Below are positions 43,781 to 55,455 of a stretch of DNA of 64,000 nt, in pieces. Origin of the DNA: Porphyridium purpureum (lineage: Eukaryota; Rhodophyta; Bangiophyceae; Porphyridiales; Porphyridiaceae); contig VRMN01000007.1 of NCBI GenBank assembly GCA_008690995.1, positions 248,001 to 312,000 of the forward strand, read 5' to 3'. Both the position numbers and the translations under genes were made by a program. The notes under the pieces are model-generated. The model worked only from the letters and a program-made list of their open reading frames with translations, ran no database searches and was not told the DNA's origin. Position 1 is the stretch's first letter. Each line of letters begins with the position of its first letter.

Positions 43781-44129
43781 CAACCTGCAAGTCTCCGCCT
43801 TAAACCTCTCGGCCAAATTATTCCGCAGTACTCGAGCGGCTCCGAATTTCATACTGATCACTTGGATCCAAGCTCATGATCTTTGAGCGGCTTTCGGAAA
43901 CCACGTGACTTCAGTCGCAACGCCAGGAATCGGCCGCAATGCTCGTATACGCACCACAAGGTGCCTGACACTTACTTTCAAGCGGTGCCATCTTCACCGC
44001 CCGCATCTCAACGCAGCGCGTGCTTTGAACATCCCCCCATGGATATACACGAAATGGCTCCGGGCATTTGTGAACCTTGCAGTTCAGACCAAAATGTAGT
44101 TCCTTTTTTCCATTTTTCCACTGTTTTCT
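43781..44129. other. Intergenic, nothing recognised
   Basis: Lies between Tc1 copy 3 and the solo gypsy LTR; no gene or repeat seen. Confidence 0.4.
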
Positions 44130-44736
44130 GGAAAATGGTCGGACTGTTTTGAAGTGTCGGCGTAAAGACCCAGTGCCACACCGGTATATCCGTGCGCTGC
44201 TATGCAGTACACCCGGACCTACTGTACTCCAAAGCACAGGCCACCCTCCGCACCCTTATCCTAGCTCACCACTTCGTTAGATCTAGGACTTTGGGGAAGT
44301 ATATAATCCACTCCGCCGTGCAGCTCGCGCCAAAAAAAAAAAAAAAAAAAAAAAAAAAAAGCACCGAAGTGCGAGGAGAGGTTGCTGGTGTGTAGGGTGT
44401 CGGTGTTCTATCCGGGCGGGTCCCTGTAAGTGAAAGAGGGGTTTAGTGGCTGCGGGTGTAGTACAAAGCAGCGCATACGGCGGTTTCGGAGCCGTCCTTG
44501 CAACGGTCAGGTCGTGCAGGGCCTTTGGCTGGGTGGTAAGACCCACCTCGTCACCCTGCAGTGCAGGCGCGCACGCCAAGTTGGCGGGGTGTATAAATGC
44601 AACCTCCACCCGACAGTCGTCACGTGCGTTAGCTTTCTCACCGGAGAAAATGCAAGGAAGAGGAGCAGGGGACTAAGCGTAGACGGGTTGTCGGATAGAG
44701 ACGAAGTTTTGGCAGCTCCTTGGCCATTCCTTTTCA
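44130..44736 (+). repeat. Decayed solo LTR of the gypsy family seen at 62454, with an internal insert
   Basis: 44130-44210 and 44465-44736 match the 5' and 3' parts of the LTR at 62454-62782, including GGCGGTTTCGGAGCCGTCCT, the GGTGTATAAA promoter and the GGATA.AGACGAAGTTT end. About 250 bases without a counterpart lie between. No gypsy coding sequence follows, so it is a solo LTR, older than the one at 62454. Confidence 0.8.
44215..44360 (+). repeat. Insert in the solo gypsy LTR ending in 29 A residues
   Basis: A stretch absent from the related LTR ends in an unbroken run of A at 44332-44360. A poly(A) end suggests a LINE-mobilised short retroposon or processed transcript. No target duplication is clear. 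Confidence 0.4.
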
Positions 44737-46853
44737 GGTTTTTCATCTTCTTTCTTTCCGTGGAAGAAACGAGGTTGTCCTGTTACGCCCCAAGCTATGC
44801 ACTGTACTTACGAATGTTACAGGGGACAGCGAGTGAAGGCATGTTTTCGAAACCACTCCAGGCGGCCATTAGCCGTTACGGCCGCACTTCGAATACGTGC
44901 TGGCCTCGAACGCCAACACAGTCCGAAACCCGCTCGCAGGTAAACGTCTGGGGCGCAGGAGACGGTACTAAAGCCGGAACGCGCAGGCAGTTACGAAGAA
45001 TGTAGCGTAGAGTTTTTCGCTAAAGACTCTGATACATTGGCGTATGGCACAGGGTGTTTTACTAGTTGTCGTAGAATCCGGCCTTGTTGCTCAACGGTTA
45101 CAATCGGCTCTCCTGACCGCTGTCGCGGGGAAGTTTGCCGACTTCTACGTGAGCTGACTTTTCAGGGCATCTTTTGTTTGTTCTCGTCACCGTTGTGTCT
45201 CTTTATTTTGGACCTGAGCGTGCCCCGGAAACTGGCACGCTCGCGTATTTATACGTCTAAGCTACGACCCCTCGGCACATTTTGGCCGGGTTTCAAGCGC
45301 CATACGTCTGCACTTCGTCGGGCGCGACCCCTTGTTTCGGCGCCCCTTTTGTTCAACACATGGTAGTTGAAACCGTGCGAACTTACGTCACTAGTAGCCC
45401 TGGATCCTCTCGGTCTCCTGGGGTGTTTGGTGTTGGAAGCCATGGTGGCTGTGCTCGATCTCATATTCCCTTTTAGCTTTCTTTTTCTTCATAAACGAAA
45501 TGGGGTTCAGCTATACCTCCCGATTTGAACACATCGGTGCAACTATGAGAATGAGGGGCTCTTGAACGGCACGGCAAATTTCGAAAGCGGGCCGCAGTAG
45601 CAGTATATAGTTCGACCAGCAGGGCATGCATGATGTTGAATGCGGGCCAGATTCGGCGACAGCGGCGGTCTGCAGTGTGCACGTGCACTGAGGGGTTTGA
45701 TGTGGGAGCTGGCTTTACAAAAACAGAGCAACCTTGTCGTCCCTGTCAAAGGTAACCGGTTTTGATTTGCAACAGAGAGTAAATGATCCGCCGCCTCACC
45801 CCTGGTCTGCGAGTCTCCCGACAAGCGTGCCAGTGAGGTGGGAAGCGTGAGGTGATATCTGTTCTCTCCCGAACAACAGAAGTCACAGAATGTATATTCT
45901 TTTACACACAAAACATTTACCCTACCCGTTCCGGTCTTCGCGAAGGTCTAGTTCCTTCGCCTTTAGGTACTCGACTTTATACGCGACGCGAGGAGGTGTG
46001 GACGACACTGCAGGTGGAGGACACGGTGCAAAAAAGTTGGACACGCGTCACGTGCACAGGTACGCGTGTCCAAGCTATTTTCCAAAAATAGCTGTTCCTT
46101 CCAGATTATACTGTGCTGTCCGCTCCAAATGCAGGATTGACATAGTATTGCGCTGGAACTGCTTCGCGCCACTATCACACGTTTCGACAGTCCCAGAGGA
46201 CTTAGCGTAGACGTGCAGGAAGAGGTTTCGACACATGGTGGTATAATGAATAGATGCTTTGTTGATACACTTGACACCTTTCAACGATTGTGGTTGTTTT
46301 GATAGCAGCAGTGGACTTTAGTGGGCACGTTCCCATACCTCCTTTCTTGTGTTTTTTCCCGTGTACGTGTTTTAGGCTGCGGCTCGGAGCAGAAAATCGT
46401 GAAATGCGCGCCATTTCCTTACTTTCGGAGACTTTTGGCGCTGGTTTACGCTGTTTTGCTGGCGCGGCTCTAAGACCTTCGAATAGCGGCCAGACCCGGC
46501 GCACCAGCACTTCTGTCATTTTTTATTGACAAGCGGCGACCCCTCGCGTCGAACCACCCGCGCGAGACAGCTCTTACGCGTACTCTGGCCACCGAATGTG
46601 GCGCGCACCTGCGGCCATCAAACGGGCGGGACTCCGAAAGTCGCACATCGTGGCCGGCGTCTCCCTCACCCAGGGCAAAGTGAGGGCGCCCCGGCTCCCC
46701 TGTCAGCACGACACCCTGGGAAACCCCGAGCGCAGAGCACAGAGGTACAGTGTCTATAGCCCAACATCGCCGTTTGGCATCGGGGACACTGATGCTTAGC
46801 GGGTGGGGCGCCCATACCGGAGCGCGCGTGTGTACTGCTTTGTGACACTCACA
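44737..46853. other. Long intergenic stretch, no supported gene
   Basis: Only short frames without domains. Its right end passes into a WD40-like fragment. Confidence 0.35.
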
Positions 46854-46937
46854 GTTTCGGTGGGAACGGCGCAGTTCTCGTCCAACTGCCGTTCGATTGC
46901 CTCCGGCAGCAACGACAAGACGATCAGGGTGTGGGAT
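46854..46937 (+). pseudogene. Single WD40-like blade upstream of the EH gene
   Basis: The frame that runs into the EH gene encodes a good WD40 blade (FSSNCRSIASGSNDKTIRVWD), with no other complete blade nearby. There is no ATG between it and the upstream stop, so it is either a remnant of a lost WD40 gene or the end of a spliced upstream exon. Confidence 0.55.
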
Positions 46938-46967
46938 ACTAGCGATCTGAAGCGTCGCCCCGAAAGC

Positions 46968-48077
46968 ATGTCGAATGCGGCCGACGAGGAAAAGTATTGC
47001 AGGCAGTACTGGGCGGTTGCCGACTCGGATGGGAGCCAAGAGTTGGACGCCCAGGAGGCGCTGGCGTTCTTCTCAAAGACGCGGCTGTCGACCTCGGTGC
47101 TGCATTGCATGTGGGATGCGATTGCGACAAGCCGCGGCAAGCGAGATCTAAACTATGACGATTTTGTGCTCGCGCTGCGGTGGGTTGCGCTGGCGCAGAA
47201 CGGCGAGGAGGCCAGCCTGGCACGTGTTCAGCAAGGTCCGCTCTCGCTGAGAGCCAAGATAGACGTACCGGGATGGAACCCGTTTCTCAAAGGCGTGCGC
47301 ACGCTGTCGGAGACGGCACAGCACGAGGAGTACTGGAAGGTGGCCGACGCGGACGGAAGCGGAGAGGTGGACGTGCAGGAAGCGGTTGCGTTTTTGTCCA
47401 AGTCTGGACTGCGGAACCGCGTGCTGAATGAGATCTGGGGCCTTGCGACCAGCCAGGGGGTGTATTCGTCGCTGGACATGGAGCGGTTTAAGACAGTGCT
47501 GCGGCTGGTGGCGATGGCACAGAAGGGAATGAAGCTGGATTTGGACGAGGCGGAGGGTGGCGACATGGAACTGATCGCAAACATCAAGTTCGAAGCCCCA
47601 AAACCTGCACCAAAGCCCGTGGATCCTTTTGTGCGGCCGTCACCTCCTGCCTTGGAGAGTATGATTGAGGAAATTCCCCTCGACGATCTGACGTGTGAGC
47701 TTCTGGCTCAAGTACTGGAAGAGGTCTTGCGTGTTGACGCCGCATCGGTGAGGAATGTGAGGGATCACAAGGTGAACGGTGAGGCACTGCACGACATGAG
47801 AGAGTTCCAGGAGTTTGCAAAGCTGTCGTACCCGGACAAGAAGAAAGTTGAAAGGTGGGTAGCGGAACGGAAATCGGAGGAAAAGTTTAAGGAGTATCTG
47901 GTGGGTGTGTTTGGTGGCGACTCGCAGCGAGCTGAGGATGCGTGCGCGTTGCTGGAGAAATACGCTGTTTCGAATCGGGAAGAATATCTGTGGTTTCGCG
48001 GACAAGCGAGCCAGCAAACAAACATGAGAGCCATTGTGCGGCGCTTCCCGGAGCTTGGCGCGGGGCCGGGGGGCTGA
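46968..48077 (+). CDS. Protein with two EH domains and a SAM-like C-terminus
   Basis: The product is 369 aa from ATG 46968 (MSNAADEEKY), chosen because EH domain 1 starts right after it. EH1 (~6-80) carries the calcium loop DSDGSQELDAQE at 19-30. EH2 (~118-190) carries DADGSGEVDVQE near 126-137 and the NEIW segment whose Trp lines the NPF pocket in known EH domains. The linker itself contains GWNPFLK near residue 103, so it could bind in cis or to another copy. A DPF motif and a Pro-rich stretch follow. Residues ~235-303 look like a SAM domain (VNGEALHDM...LSYPDKKKVERWV). EH proteins such as Eps15 organise endocytic coats at the plasma membrane, and this is a likely scaffold of that kind. The frame continues upstream into the WD40-like blade. 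Confidence 0.8.
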   Translation: MSNAADEEKYCRQYWAVADSDGSQELDAQEALAFFSKTRLSTSVLHCMWDAIATSRGKRDLNYDDFVLALRWVALAQNGEEASLARVQQGPLSLRAKIDVPGWNPFLKGVRTLSETAQHEEYWKVADADGSGEVDVQEAVAFLSKSGLRNRVLNEIWGLATSQGVYSSLDMERFKTVLRLVAMAQKGMKLDLDEAEGGDMELIANIKFEAPKPAPKPVDPFVRPSPPALESMIEEIPLDDLTCELLAQVLEEVLRVDAASVRNVRDHKVNGEALHDMREFQEFAKLSYPDKKKVERWVAERKSEEKFKEYLVGVFGGDSQRAEDACALLEKYAVSNREEYLWFRGQASQQTNMRAIVRRFPELGAGPGG

Positions 48078-49951
48078 ATACACAGTAGGAATCGATTCAA
48101 CGGACACTGTGAAAGTATTTTTGAAACTGTGAAACTTCGTGATCACAAAATCCATGGTTCAGCGTAGGCCTTGAACTGCTTGTCAGAACCGCGGCTGCGG
48201 AAATATCACGGATTTCCGTGGTCTTGTGGGTTCTGTGTAATTTTAGCGATGCCCTTCTTCGTGCTGGTCGTAACTCATCGACATCTGGCGATTGCTTGTG
48301 GATGGTAGTTCCATGACACGGATCACATGCCCCTCAATCGATGTATATCGACGATGTGCCCCGGACAGATCAATTCACCCATCTCTCCTCCAGCGTGCTG
48401 GCTCTCTGAAACGCGCCTCAGACGCAACGGCGTGAGGGACGGAGAAGCGCGCGTCCTCACCAAGGACGCCGCGGTACAGCGGAATGCTGGCAAACTCTTT
48501 CATGAAGTCTCGCGAAATAGCAGGATGCAGAGTTTCGCACGTACCCTTGTTTGACCAGACAGGATGACGAATGGCGCCGCGTGAAGGTCAGGCTTGACGT
48601 GCACAAAGGCATACGAATTTGGCTCGGCACATAGTGGCGATCTGGGAAAGTTTTGCGAGTCCTCGTGGTGTGGTACGATAGAGACCGTGTACGCTGCGGG
48701 GCCTCAGACAGCGACATCGATGGCCTCATAGGCAATGCGAGAGTCCGCTCCTACATGCGTAATGGAAGCCTGATTTAGTTCAGCACGAGATGGAATTCGG
48801 TGCGCAGTGGTGGCAGGTGTGGCTCCTGCAACCATGGCCTTGATATTGCAATGCGGTCTGGGTTTAGTCCTTGCTGTCGTGTACCTCGTCACGAGGAAGA
48901 GGCCGGCTGCGCGTTTGTCAAACGCTCGCTGATTCAAGTTTTGAAGTTTTTGTCTCCCAACGAGGAAAAAAGGACTCGGGACATGCTCCCTCCAGGAAGC
49001 AGAAAGCTCTTTCACGTGGTCACGTAATCTCGTCGCCGGTAGCCTCTTCAAAGTCATGCATTGGAGCTTGGAATGCCATTCTTCATATTTTAAATCCTGT
49101 CAAGGAACAAAGACCTTGCGTGAGGCTTGGCAAAAGTCCAGTGGATCCCGGCAGTCAAAAAAGAAAAAAAAAAGAAAAAAATCAAGAGCTCAATTTAGTA
49201 GCGGGAGAACTTCGGGTGGAAACGTTTCAATCGCTCATCTCTTGCGCTGGCGCCGTGGAATGATCCAACAGAACGCTTGCACTATCTCCAAAGTAGCAGC
49301 ATCCTTTCACCGTTCCTTTGGACGAAATCTTTCCATCCGGCCATGACCCGGCCAATCACAGAGAAGTACCTCGCTCGCAATTGATCCTACGACGCTCACG
49401 AGCTGCTCGCGCACCGAATTTCTTAACCGGCCGCTTTCGCTCTGTCTTGAACTGAGTAAATGGAGTTCGAACGGACACATAGAGTAAATCCAGTGGAAAC
49501 GGGTTGCAGCTGGCGCGTTTCATCTTCCTGTCGAGTATCGCATCGAGCCAAAGTGGGCGCCAGGTTGGGGATGTAAAGGAGATTACGCAGAAGTTGAAAG
49601 GGTTGGCGACGGGATGACAAATCCGAATCGAAAAGGAACGGGACGTGCGGGCGGAGAGGACACCTTCGGGTGTTTCGGTAGTCAACGGTGAAGCTAAACG
49701 AACTGGCAACGCGTGAGGAGCACACATCGGCAAATAGTTGCGTCACTGTGGGACGCGCGCCTTTTCTGCTGACTTTTTGTGGGTTCCTCCCGCTGTCCTT
49801 GCGCGCGCAAGAGGTTTGTTCTGTGACTCGATTTGTCATGCAAAGGTTTGCGCGTCGGGCAACTCCTCTGAATCTGTCTCGCAACGTCCCGATTACCGCG
49901 GGTGCTCGGGTCAAGATGTTGAGTGAGATTGGGTTTGATGAGTGATGGGTA
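48078..49951. other. Intergenic, no supported gene
   Basis: Short frames only. An A-rich run lies at about 49157-49181. Nothing else recognised. Confidence 0.35.
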
Positions 49952-52096
49952 ATGCTCTCCGAAGACATTGATTGCTATAGCTTGTGCCTGGATCATGCGG
50001 GGGTCGCGGCCGCGTTTGCGGAAGCTCGCTTGAAGCACGGACTTGGAGCTGCAGACGCCGAGCGTGTTTGGATCGGACGCCTCGAGGAGATCCAGGAGCT
50101 CGCTGAAGTACCACACCTAAAGTTTCTTGCCAGCTTGTCGATCGCTGAGCTAATGAACGAGATTGTCACTTTCATGGAACATATGGGAACCTTGGAGCAG
50201 GCGCGGAAAGGTTTGAACTCGAACGTGTCTTGGATGCCCCGACACCGCAGTTGATGACTTTCCCCGCAAGTGCGGGTGGTGGTTTTGGCGGTGGGCCTGA
50301 TGCACACGTAGAGTCTGCAAGCCCAGTCGGCACCGGTACCGGTACCGGTAAATGTCAGGCCTCTACGAACAGCAAACGAGCGCGTGCGGTGAGTCACGTT
50401 TGTTTCTGGGTTCCGAGTAGCGGCGCCCTCGAGAGTCCTTTCCCGACATTCCACGCGACGAATCCGAAAGTCTAGAGCCTCCGTCTGTCCTCTCTTGTTC
50501 AATCAGGGGACGCACCTTGACTTTGTGCTTCCCCATTTCTTTCACGACAGCATGCATGTGTCCAAAGAGTCACTTGCGGGTTCCGTGCGGTACCAGTCTC
50601 AGCAAGGCGCATCCAAGCGTTTCAAGGATATGGTGGCCAATGAGATAACTTCGTAAGGAGATATGAGTTTCATCGCAGAACCTTTTTTCGTGTTCCGTGT
50701 TGCTGCTGACGGTGGCGGGGATCAAGGAAGCCAATGCCGCGATCGTGCAAACGAACCATGTCCTGGTCACTGTGGGAGACGTTGAAAAGCTGAAGCAGGA
50801 GAAAGTAGTCGTCACCGAGCGAAAAGTGGACGAAGAACTGAGGGCCTTTGCACGATACGTGATTCAGACTGCGCAGCCGACACGAGACCCCTTTAAGAAC
50901 AATTGCGACCTCAGCTTACATTCGCAGGATATGTTCGGCGCGGTTGCGAAAGTAGGAAATGCCATCACGGGTATTGAGGGTGTGCAGTGTCCAATGCCAA
51001 TTTGGGTTACGACTGTTTGAGAGCTCAAAAGCTCTTCCGCGCAGCGTGATGTTTTACAGGCCTCCGGGAATCGGTAGAATCTCTCTGATTTTCAAGCTGT
51101 GCGCTGTGTTGGACATTCACTTGGTGGCTCCCATGCTTGCCAAGGGCGCCCTTGCGAAGCCATTGGTTGGCCAAGCAGAGGAGATGATCAACCAACTTGC
51201 TCTACGCGACGCTGCGGTTCCATGGTGGCTTGGCTGTGTTGTTGTTGACAAAATTGAGTCACTTGCAACTTCGCGCGTCAAAGGTGGCGGCGACTCGAGG
51301 AAGCCGAGCGTACTTTTGTCTCGGATTAGTGGCGTATCAGACGTGCTCAGCTTGGTGTTCGATGCAGAAGGAATCATCCAGAAATGATGGACCCGGCATT
51401 CCTTCGGCGCATGAATTTCAAGATTTTCGTATGCCCGCCCTCGTCCGAGGGCCGCGCGAGCCTTTTTGCCGACTCGGGAGTTATCTCTTTCAGATCAAGG
51501 AGCACTTGTGCAAGGATCACGGCGAAGACAACGAAGGGTCATGCGATCATGCCGGCTGCGCGCTGGAGCGTGCGACGATCAAAATGACGGCTAGTTTTGC
51601 CGCGTTACAAATCGTGGGTGCTCCCACACGTGTGCGACGCGATCTGGCTGACTACAAGGCCGAGATCATGCCTGCGAATGACACTTTCGATCTTATCCAT
51701 GCGGCGGTTGCGTAGTTTACGGAAGAAGAGAACATTCTGATTTCGTCGGTGTACAACCAGGCTAATATCGTGGCACCCTTTGTGCGACCCAAAGGGCGGA
51801 CACTGGATAATCTGGTGCGTGATAATTAGAGGCTTCAGTACCTTTTGTCTGAGAATGGCCGTCGAAAGGCGAATTATTCGGGTCGCGTGGTGATAGGCTT
51901 GACTGCACCGAGAGAGCACAAGCCGGTGCAGCTGAAGCCGCAGAAGATGGATAAGGGTCATCAACGATTGATTCTGGAGCCGGCAGAAGGTGACCCGAAA
52001 GAGTTCCCGTACTCGATGTTGATCGGAGGAAGACAAAGCTTTGCAGACGCACTGGGCGAGCTCATTGGTCCACAAGTGTTCAAAGGCGACGACTGA
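49952..52096 (+). pseudogene. Decayed AAA+ ATPase gene
   Basis: Successive plus-strand frames carry parts of one protein. An N-terminal helical part (49952-50254) and a mixed part with a VLVTVGDVEKLKQE motif (50697-51020) come first. Then comes a Walker A-like region reading YRPPGIGRISL where a working AAA+ enzyme has GPPGTGKT, and a Walker B-like VVVDKIESLA near 51240-51270 (normally DE). A DPAFLRRMNFKIFVCPPSSEGR block typical of the end of an AAA domain lies at 51387-51455. The C-terminus ends at 52096. Frames change at least three times, stops occur between pieces, and both catalytic motifs are altered. It is a dead host gene. The DPAF..R block recalls Pch2/TRIP13-like or FtsH-like members, but I cannot choose. 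Confidence 0.7.
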
Positions 52097-52960
52097 TGGC
52101 TATCCGTGTGTCCGGTATCGCTGATGAGATAGTCCAAAATAGAGATACCTTCTAATTCCCTGGAGAAATCTTTAATGTGAGAAAGGAGCATACAATCATC
52201 CTCTTGCATCCTGCGTCCTAGTTTGCAAGTGCTGCATCGTCGTCTTCGCCAATGTACTTGGGCACTGTCATCGTCGCGCGCATGTGTATTTGACCCGTCT
52301 CGTGCACGTCGTTAAAGCCAGCATCGCACTCGATTGCGTCAGATTGCTGGTACCGGTTTTTAGGTGCACAGGTGTGACATCCAGTCGACTCGTGTGCATG
52401 TGGTTCCGCGCGTGTCGTCTGGACACTCTTTGTCGTGCTGCATCATGTTTTATCTGACAACTCGACGGGCATACAAACTGCCCGAATGAATCTCCATTAC
52501 GTCGATATGTCCTACCTGGTGAAGAAAGCCGTCGCAGTCAACACAAAGCGAAACGTGCGCACCGAAAGCTGCTCGCAATCAGGGGCCCAGACGTCCCGCG
52601 GTACGTGGAAAACGCAATATTTGAGTACAATGATTTATTTTGGAAATCGACGGACCACCCAGTTCTGCACGGCAAGGCTAAAACGCGATGGTTGTTTTCA
52701 ACAGACATAATTTCGGAACACACGAGTTAAGGCACACCCTCAGCTCGCGTGCAATTTAAACATAAACATCGACAAAAAAATGGACTATTAAGAATTGAAA
52801 GAAGAAATAAGAATCTCTCGTGTTCCATGGCGATCTAATCCCGTATGTCCGTTTGCCAACCATACGACAGACCGGTCGAACCAATGGTCCTCTGGCGAGG
52901 ACATTATTTCAAAGTTCTGGCTCCAGGTGCGCTCCGCCTCCCGTGGGCGGCTCCTGAATT
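52097..52960. other. Intergenic; duplicated block starts at about 52905
   Basis: No gene recognised. The right end matches 3765-3840. Confidence 0.4.
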
Positions 52961-54043
52961 CTACCCCATGAGATCATAGTCTTCACTTGTTTCGTCATCC
53001 AATGCGTTGAACTCAGCATCGGTCAAATTGTCGTTCCCCGATGCAGGTTCAAGCTGATTCACGGCAATAAGCAACGATGCGCGTTCATGATCAGGCACAG
53101 ACGCACACCACGTTGAGAATTCGCTTATTTCATGGTCCCACAATTGTCCTGGCGGCGCTCGACCCGTTCGTGCATTCTGCGACGGGTGCTGGTGCTCTTC
53201 ACGATACATGCTTTCATCCGTCTGTGTGCATGTGGATGCCGAGACAGCTCCGGGTGTGCAAGAGGATGACGGTTCACAATCATTCTCAATCTGCTTAATG
53301 TTGTGCTGGAAATCGAGAATAAGGTCCCTGCCCTCTGGCTGCCTTACCACAGCCTCGTTTGCAAAATGAAAACAGAAGAGCGTAAGGGTGGCATCCGGAC
53401 CAAAGTAGGGCTGGTCCACGTCTGTGTTCTGGGCATTCGCGTCTTGAAGAGTGCGAGTAGCCGCACACTCGAGCGATGAGGGAGCCAGGGCCTCATTACT
53501 GGCAAGAAGCGTATTCGAAGACGTGACTGGTGAGCCTGACACGCGTCTGACAATCTGTCCAGCCTGATCCTCGGTTGCTTTTCCTTGTCGTGCACGCTTG
53601 TATGCCGTGCTGGCACGATCCTTCGCAAGCCTCAAAGCCTGACTCTCCTCATAGATATCAAGTATCTCTTCGGCTGTCGCATCGGAATGGGCCCTCCTGA
53701 GGCTCTCAAATACCGTGCGTCTTCCGGTGGCCTGTTTCTTGCAAATAGTAGCTGACGGACCAAGTCGCTTCGAAGCCTTACTGGCGCGGTCTCTCTCACG
53801 TCGCGATGCCGTGCGACTATTGAATTTGTCGATCAACTGTTGGGCCGAGTCATGAGGATTATTTTTGCGGAGTCTCTCAAACACGGTCGGTGCTCCCTTG
53901 GCTCTTTTCTCAGAGACAGCCTTTGCTGCGACCTCAAACAGCTCGTCAGGTTCTGCGTCCGAATACGTCTTCGTGAGGACACAGAAAACATGGTAATGAA
54001 AAAAGCTCTGGATAATTTCTTTCTGGAAGTTTAGAAACTCCAT
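52961..54043 (-). CDS. ORF-A copy 2, full-length form
   Basis: The product is 360 aa from ATG 54043, the position equivalent to the copy 1 start. The frame stays open upstream to 54208 with a plausible VIFGTGFYQLIGVARDLANR stretch, so an upstream exon or non-ATG extension is possible. It shows the same two ~45-aa repeats with G.PTVFE.LR and DRASKA/DRASTA. It keeps the C-terminal ~40 residues (SLLIAVNQLEP, then an acidic end) that copy 1 lost by a short deletion. Most differences from copy 1 are single substitutions and the frame is kept through the repeats, which suggests selection for protein. Function unknown. Confidence 0.65.
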   Translation of the reverse strand: MEFLNFQKEIIQSFFHYHVFCVLTKTYSDAEPDELFEVAAKAVSEKRAKGAPTVFERLRKNNPHDSAQQLIDKFNSRTASRRERDRASKASKRLGPSATICKKQATGRRTVFESLRRAHSDATAEEILDIYEESQALRLAKDRASTAYKRARQGKATEDQAGQIVRRVSGSPVTSSNTLLASNEALAPSSLECAATRTLQDANAQNTDVDQPYFGPDATLTLFCFHFANEAVVRQPEGRDLILDFQHNIKQIENDCEPSSSCTPGAVSASTCTQTDESMYREEHQHPSQNARTGRAPPGQLWDHEISEFSTWCASVPDHERASLLIAVNQLEPASGNDNLTDAEFNALDDETSEDYDLMG

Positions 54044-55455
54044 CGCACTGTACGGGACAGCCAACTCACCACTTTTGCTGCGTTCCTTGTCGCAGCCACC
54101 CTTTGTGGTAGGCCAGTGCACGACACCCGCACCTCTGTTCGCCAAATCACGTGCCACGCCTATCAGCTGGTAGAAACCTGTGCCGAAGATCACAACAAGT
54201 GTTAACACCCTGCCCTTGTTCTGTTGCCATTCTTCTCCGTCGCCGACTGCGGTGTCTACACCGCCATTTCAACTTTTATGCATGTCTCCTGAACCCGATC
54301 TTTGACATGTCCAGCCATGCAGGGACGTGCTGGAGTTCAAAAGGAACTGAATATGGCACCTTCTAGATCGGCATTCGAATGGCATGTGCAGATCTATTGA
54401 TGTCGTTATACAAGAACGTGCCCGTATATGTCGGTCAAGCAACAAGATGGGGTTCACCAAACGGAGCGAGTCCAGGCAAATGCTCTCTCGATTGAGGATG
54501 TTTGCCAACAGATAGGTACAGTTGGAAACTGCCATTTCTGAAAGACTCGACGGGTGGCAAACATTGAAAATCGCGTGTGTTTAGCTATGAAAGAGGTACA
54601 GTAAGAAATGGCGACCTCGCTGGACTGGTTCGAAGGTTCATGTCCGCACGCATGGTTCCGAGAAAATAGCCAAGTCCGGGTGAAAAGTGGACGTATGATG
54701 TTGAAGAGAGATGGCTGCTAGAGATCAGCTAGACACGGAGGGAGGAGGACGAGCGCTGTGCTTGGTGGCAGTAGATGGGAGGATGTGGATTCGGGTGGTT
54801 TGAAGCAGGCGGTCGGCGTGTGCGAAGCGGATGGAGGGGCTGCGAGCCTAGTCCACCACTTCTTGACAACGATTTCTGCGGCTCTCGTGCAGTTCATACG
54901 AGGAGGGACGGTTTCGAGCGGAAAATTTTCCAGGGTTTCGTTCTGCGTGTGAAAGTGTTCGATGCGATTGAGAGTGAAAGTGGAGGTTATGTCCCATGCG
55001 CATGAGTGACACCGCCGCAGCCGACTTGTACACTCATCGGAGGCGAACAGGATAGTCCGCATATGCCACAGGTTTCCTCTCCTGCGGTAATTGGTCATTT
55101 TCTCATCGCTCAGAAATGTCACACGCACGGTCGTGCACGCTTTTCACGGTACACTGCAAAGGACGGACCGGTTTCTGACAGTGAAGGCTTGTGAGAACAC
55201 ACCGATGGGTTTTGCGGACCACCCAATCTCACATATTGTGACTGCTGACGTTCTGCAAGGCTCGCGAGGAATAAAAGAGTCGGAGCCTTTACAACGACGC
55301 GGTCTCAGACCTGAGGGTGGCACATCTACCACAGGCTATCATCCGCCTGGTTAACGAGCTCGAAAGGATGAAGGAAAGGCAAATGGCGGTGGTAACGGCC
55401 TAGAGCGCGCGGACACCTACGTATACAAGTCATGTCCAATACTTTGACCTTAATC
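54044..55455. other. Spacer between ORF-A and truncated ORF-B
   Basis: 54110-54740 is not shared with copy 1. 54745-55455 is, including the plus-frame tail that reads AIIRLVNELERMKERQMAVVTA and stops at about 55402. No gene is called. Confidence 0.4.

Noticed and set aside
50328-50350. Short ACCGGT tandem repeat
   Set aside because: Only about three units within a decayed gene; likely chance.
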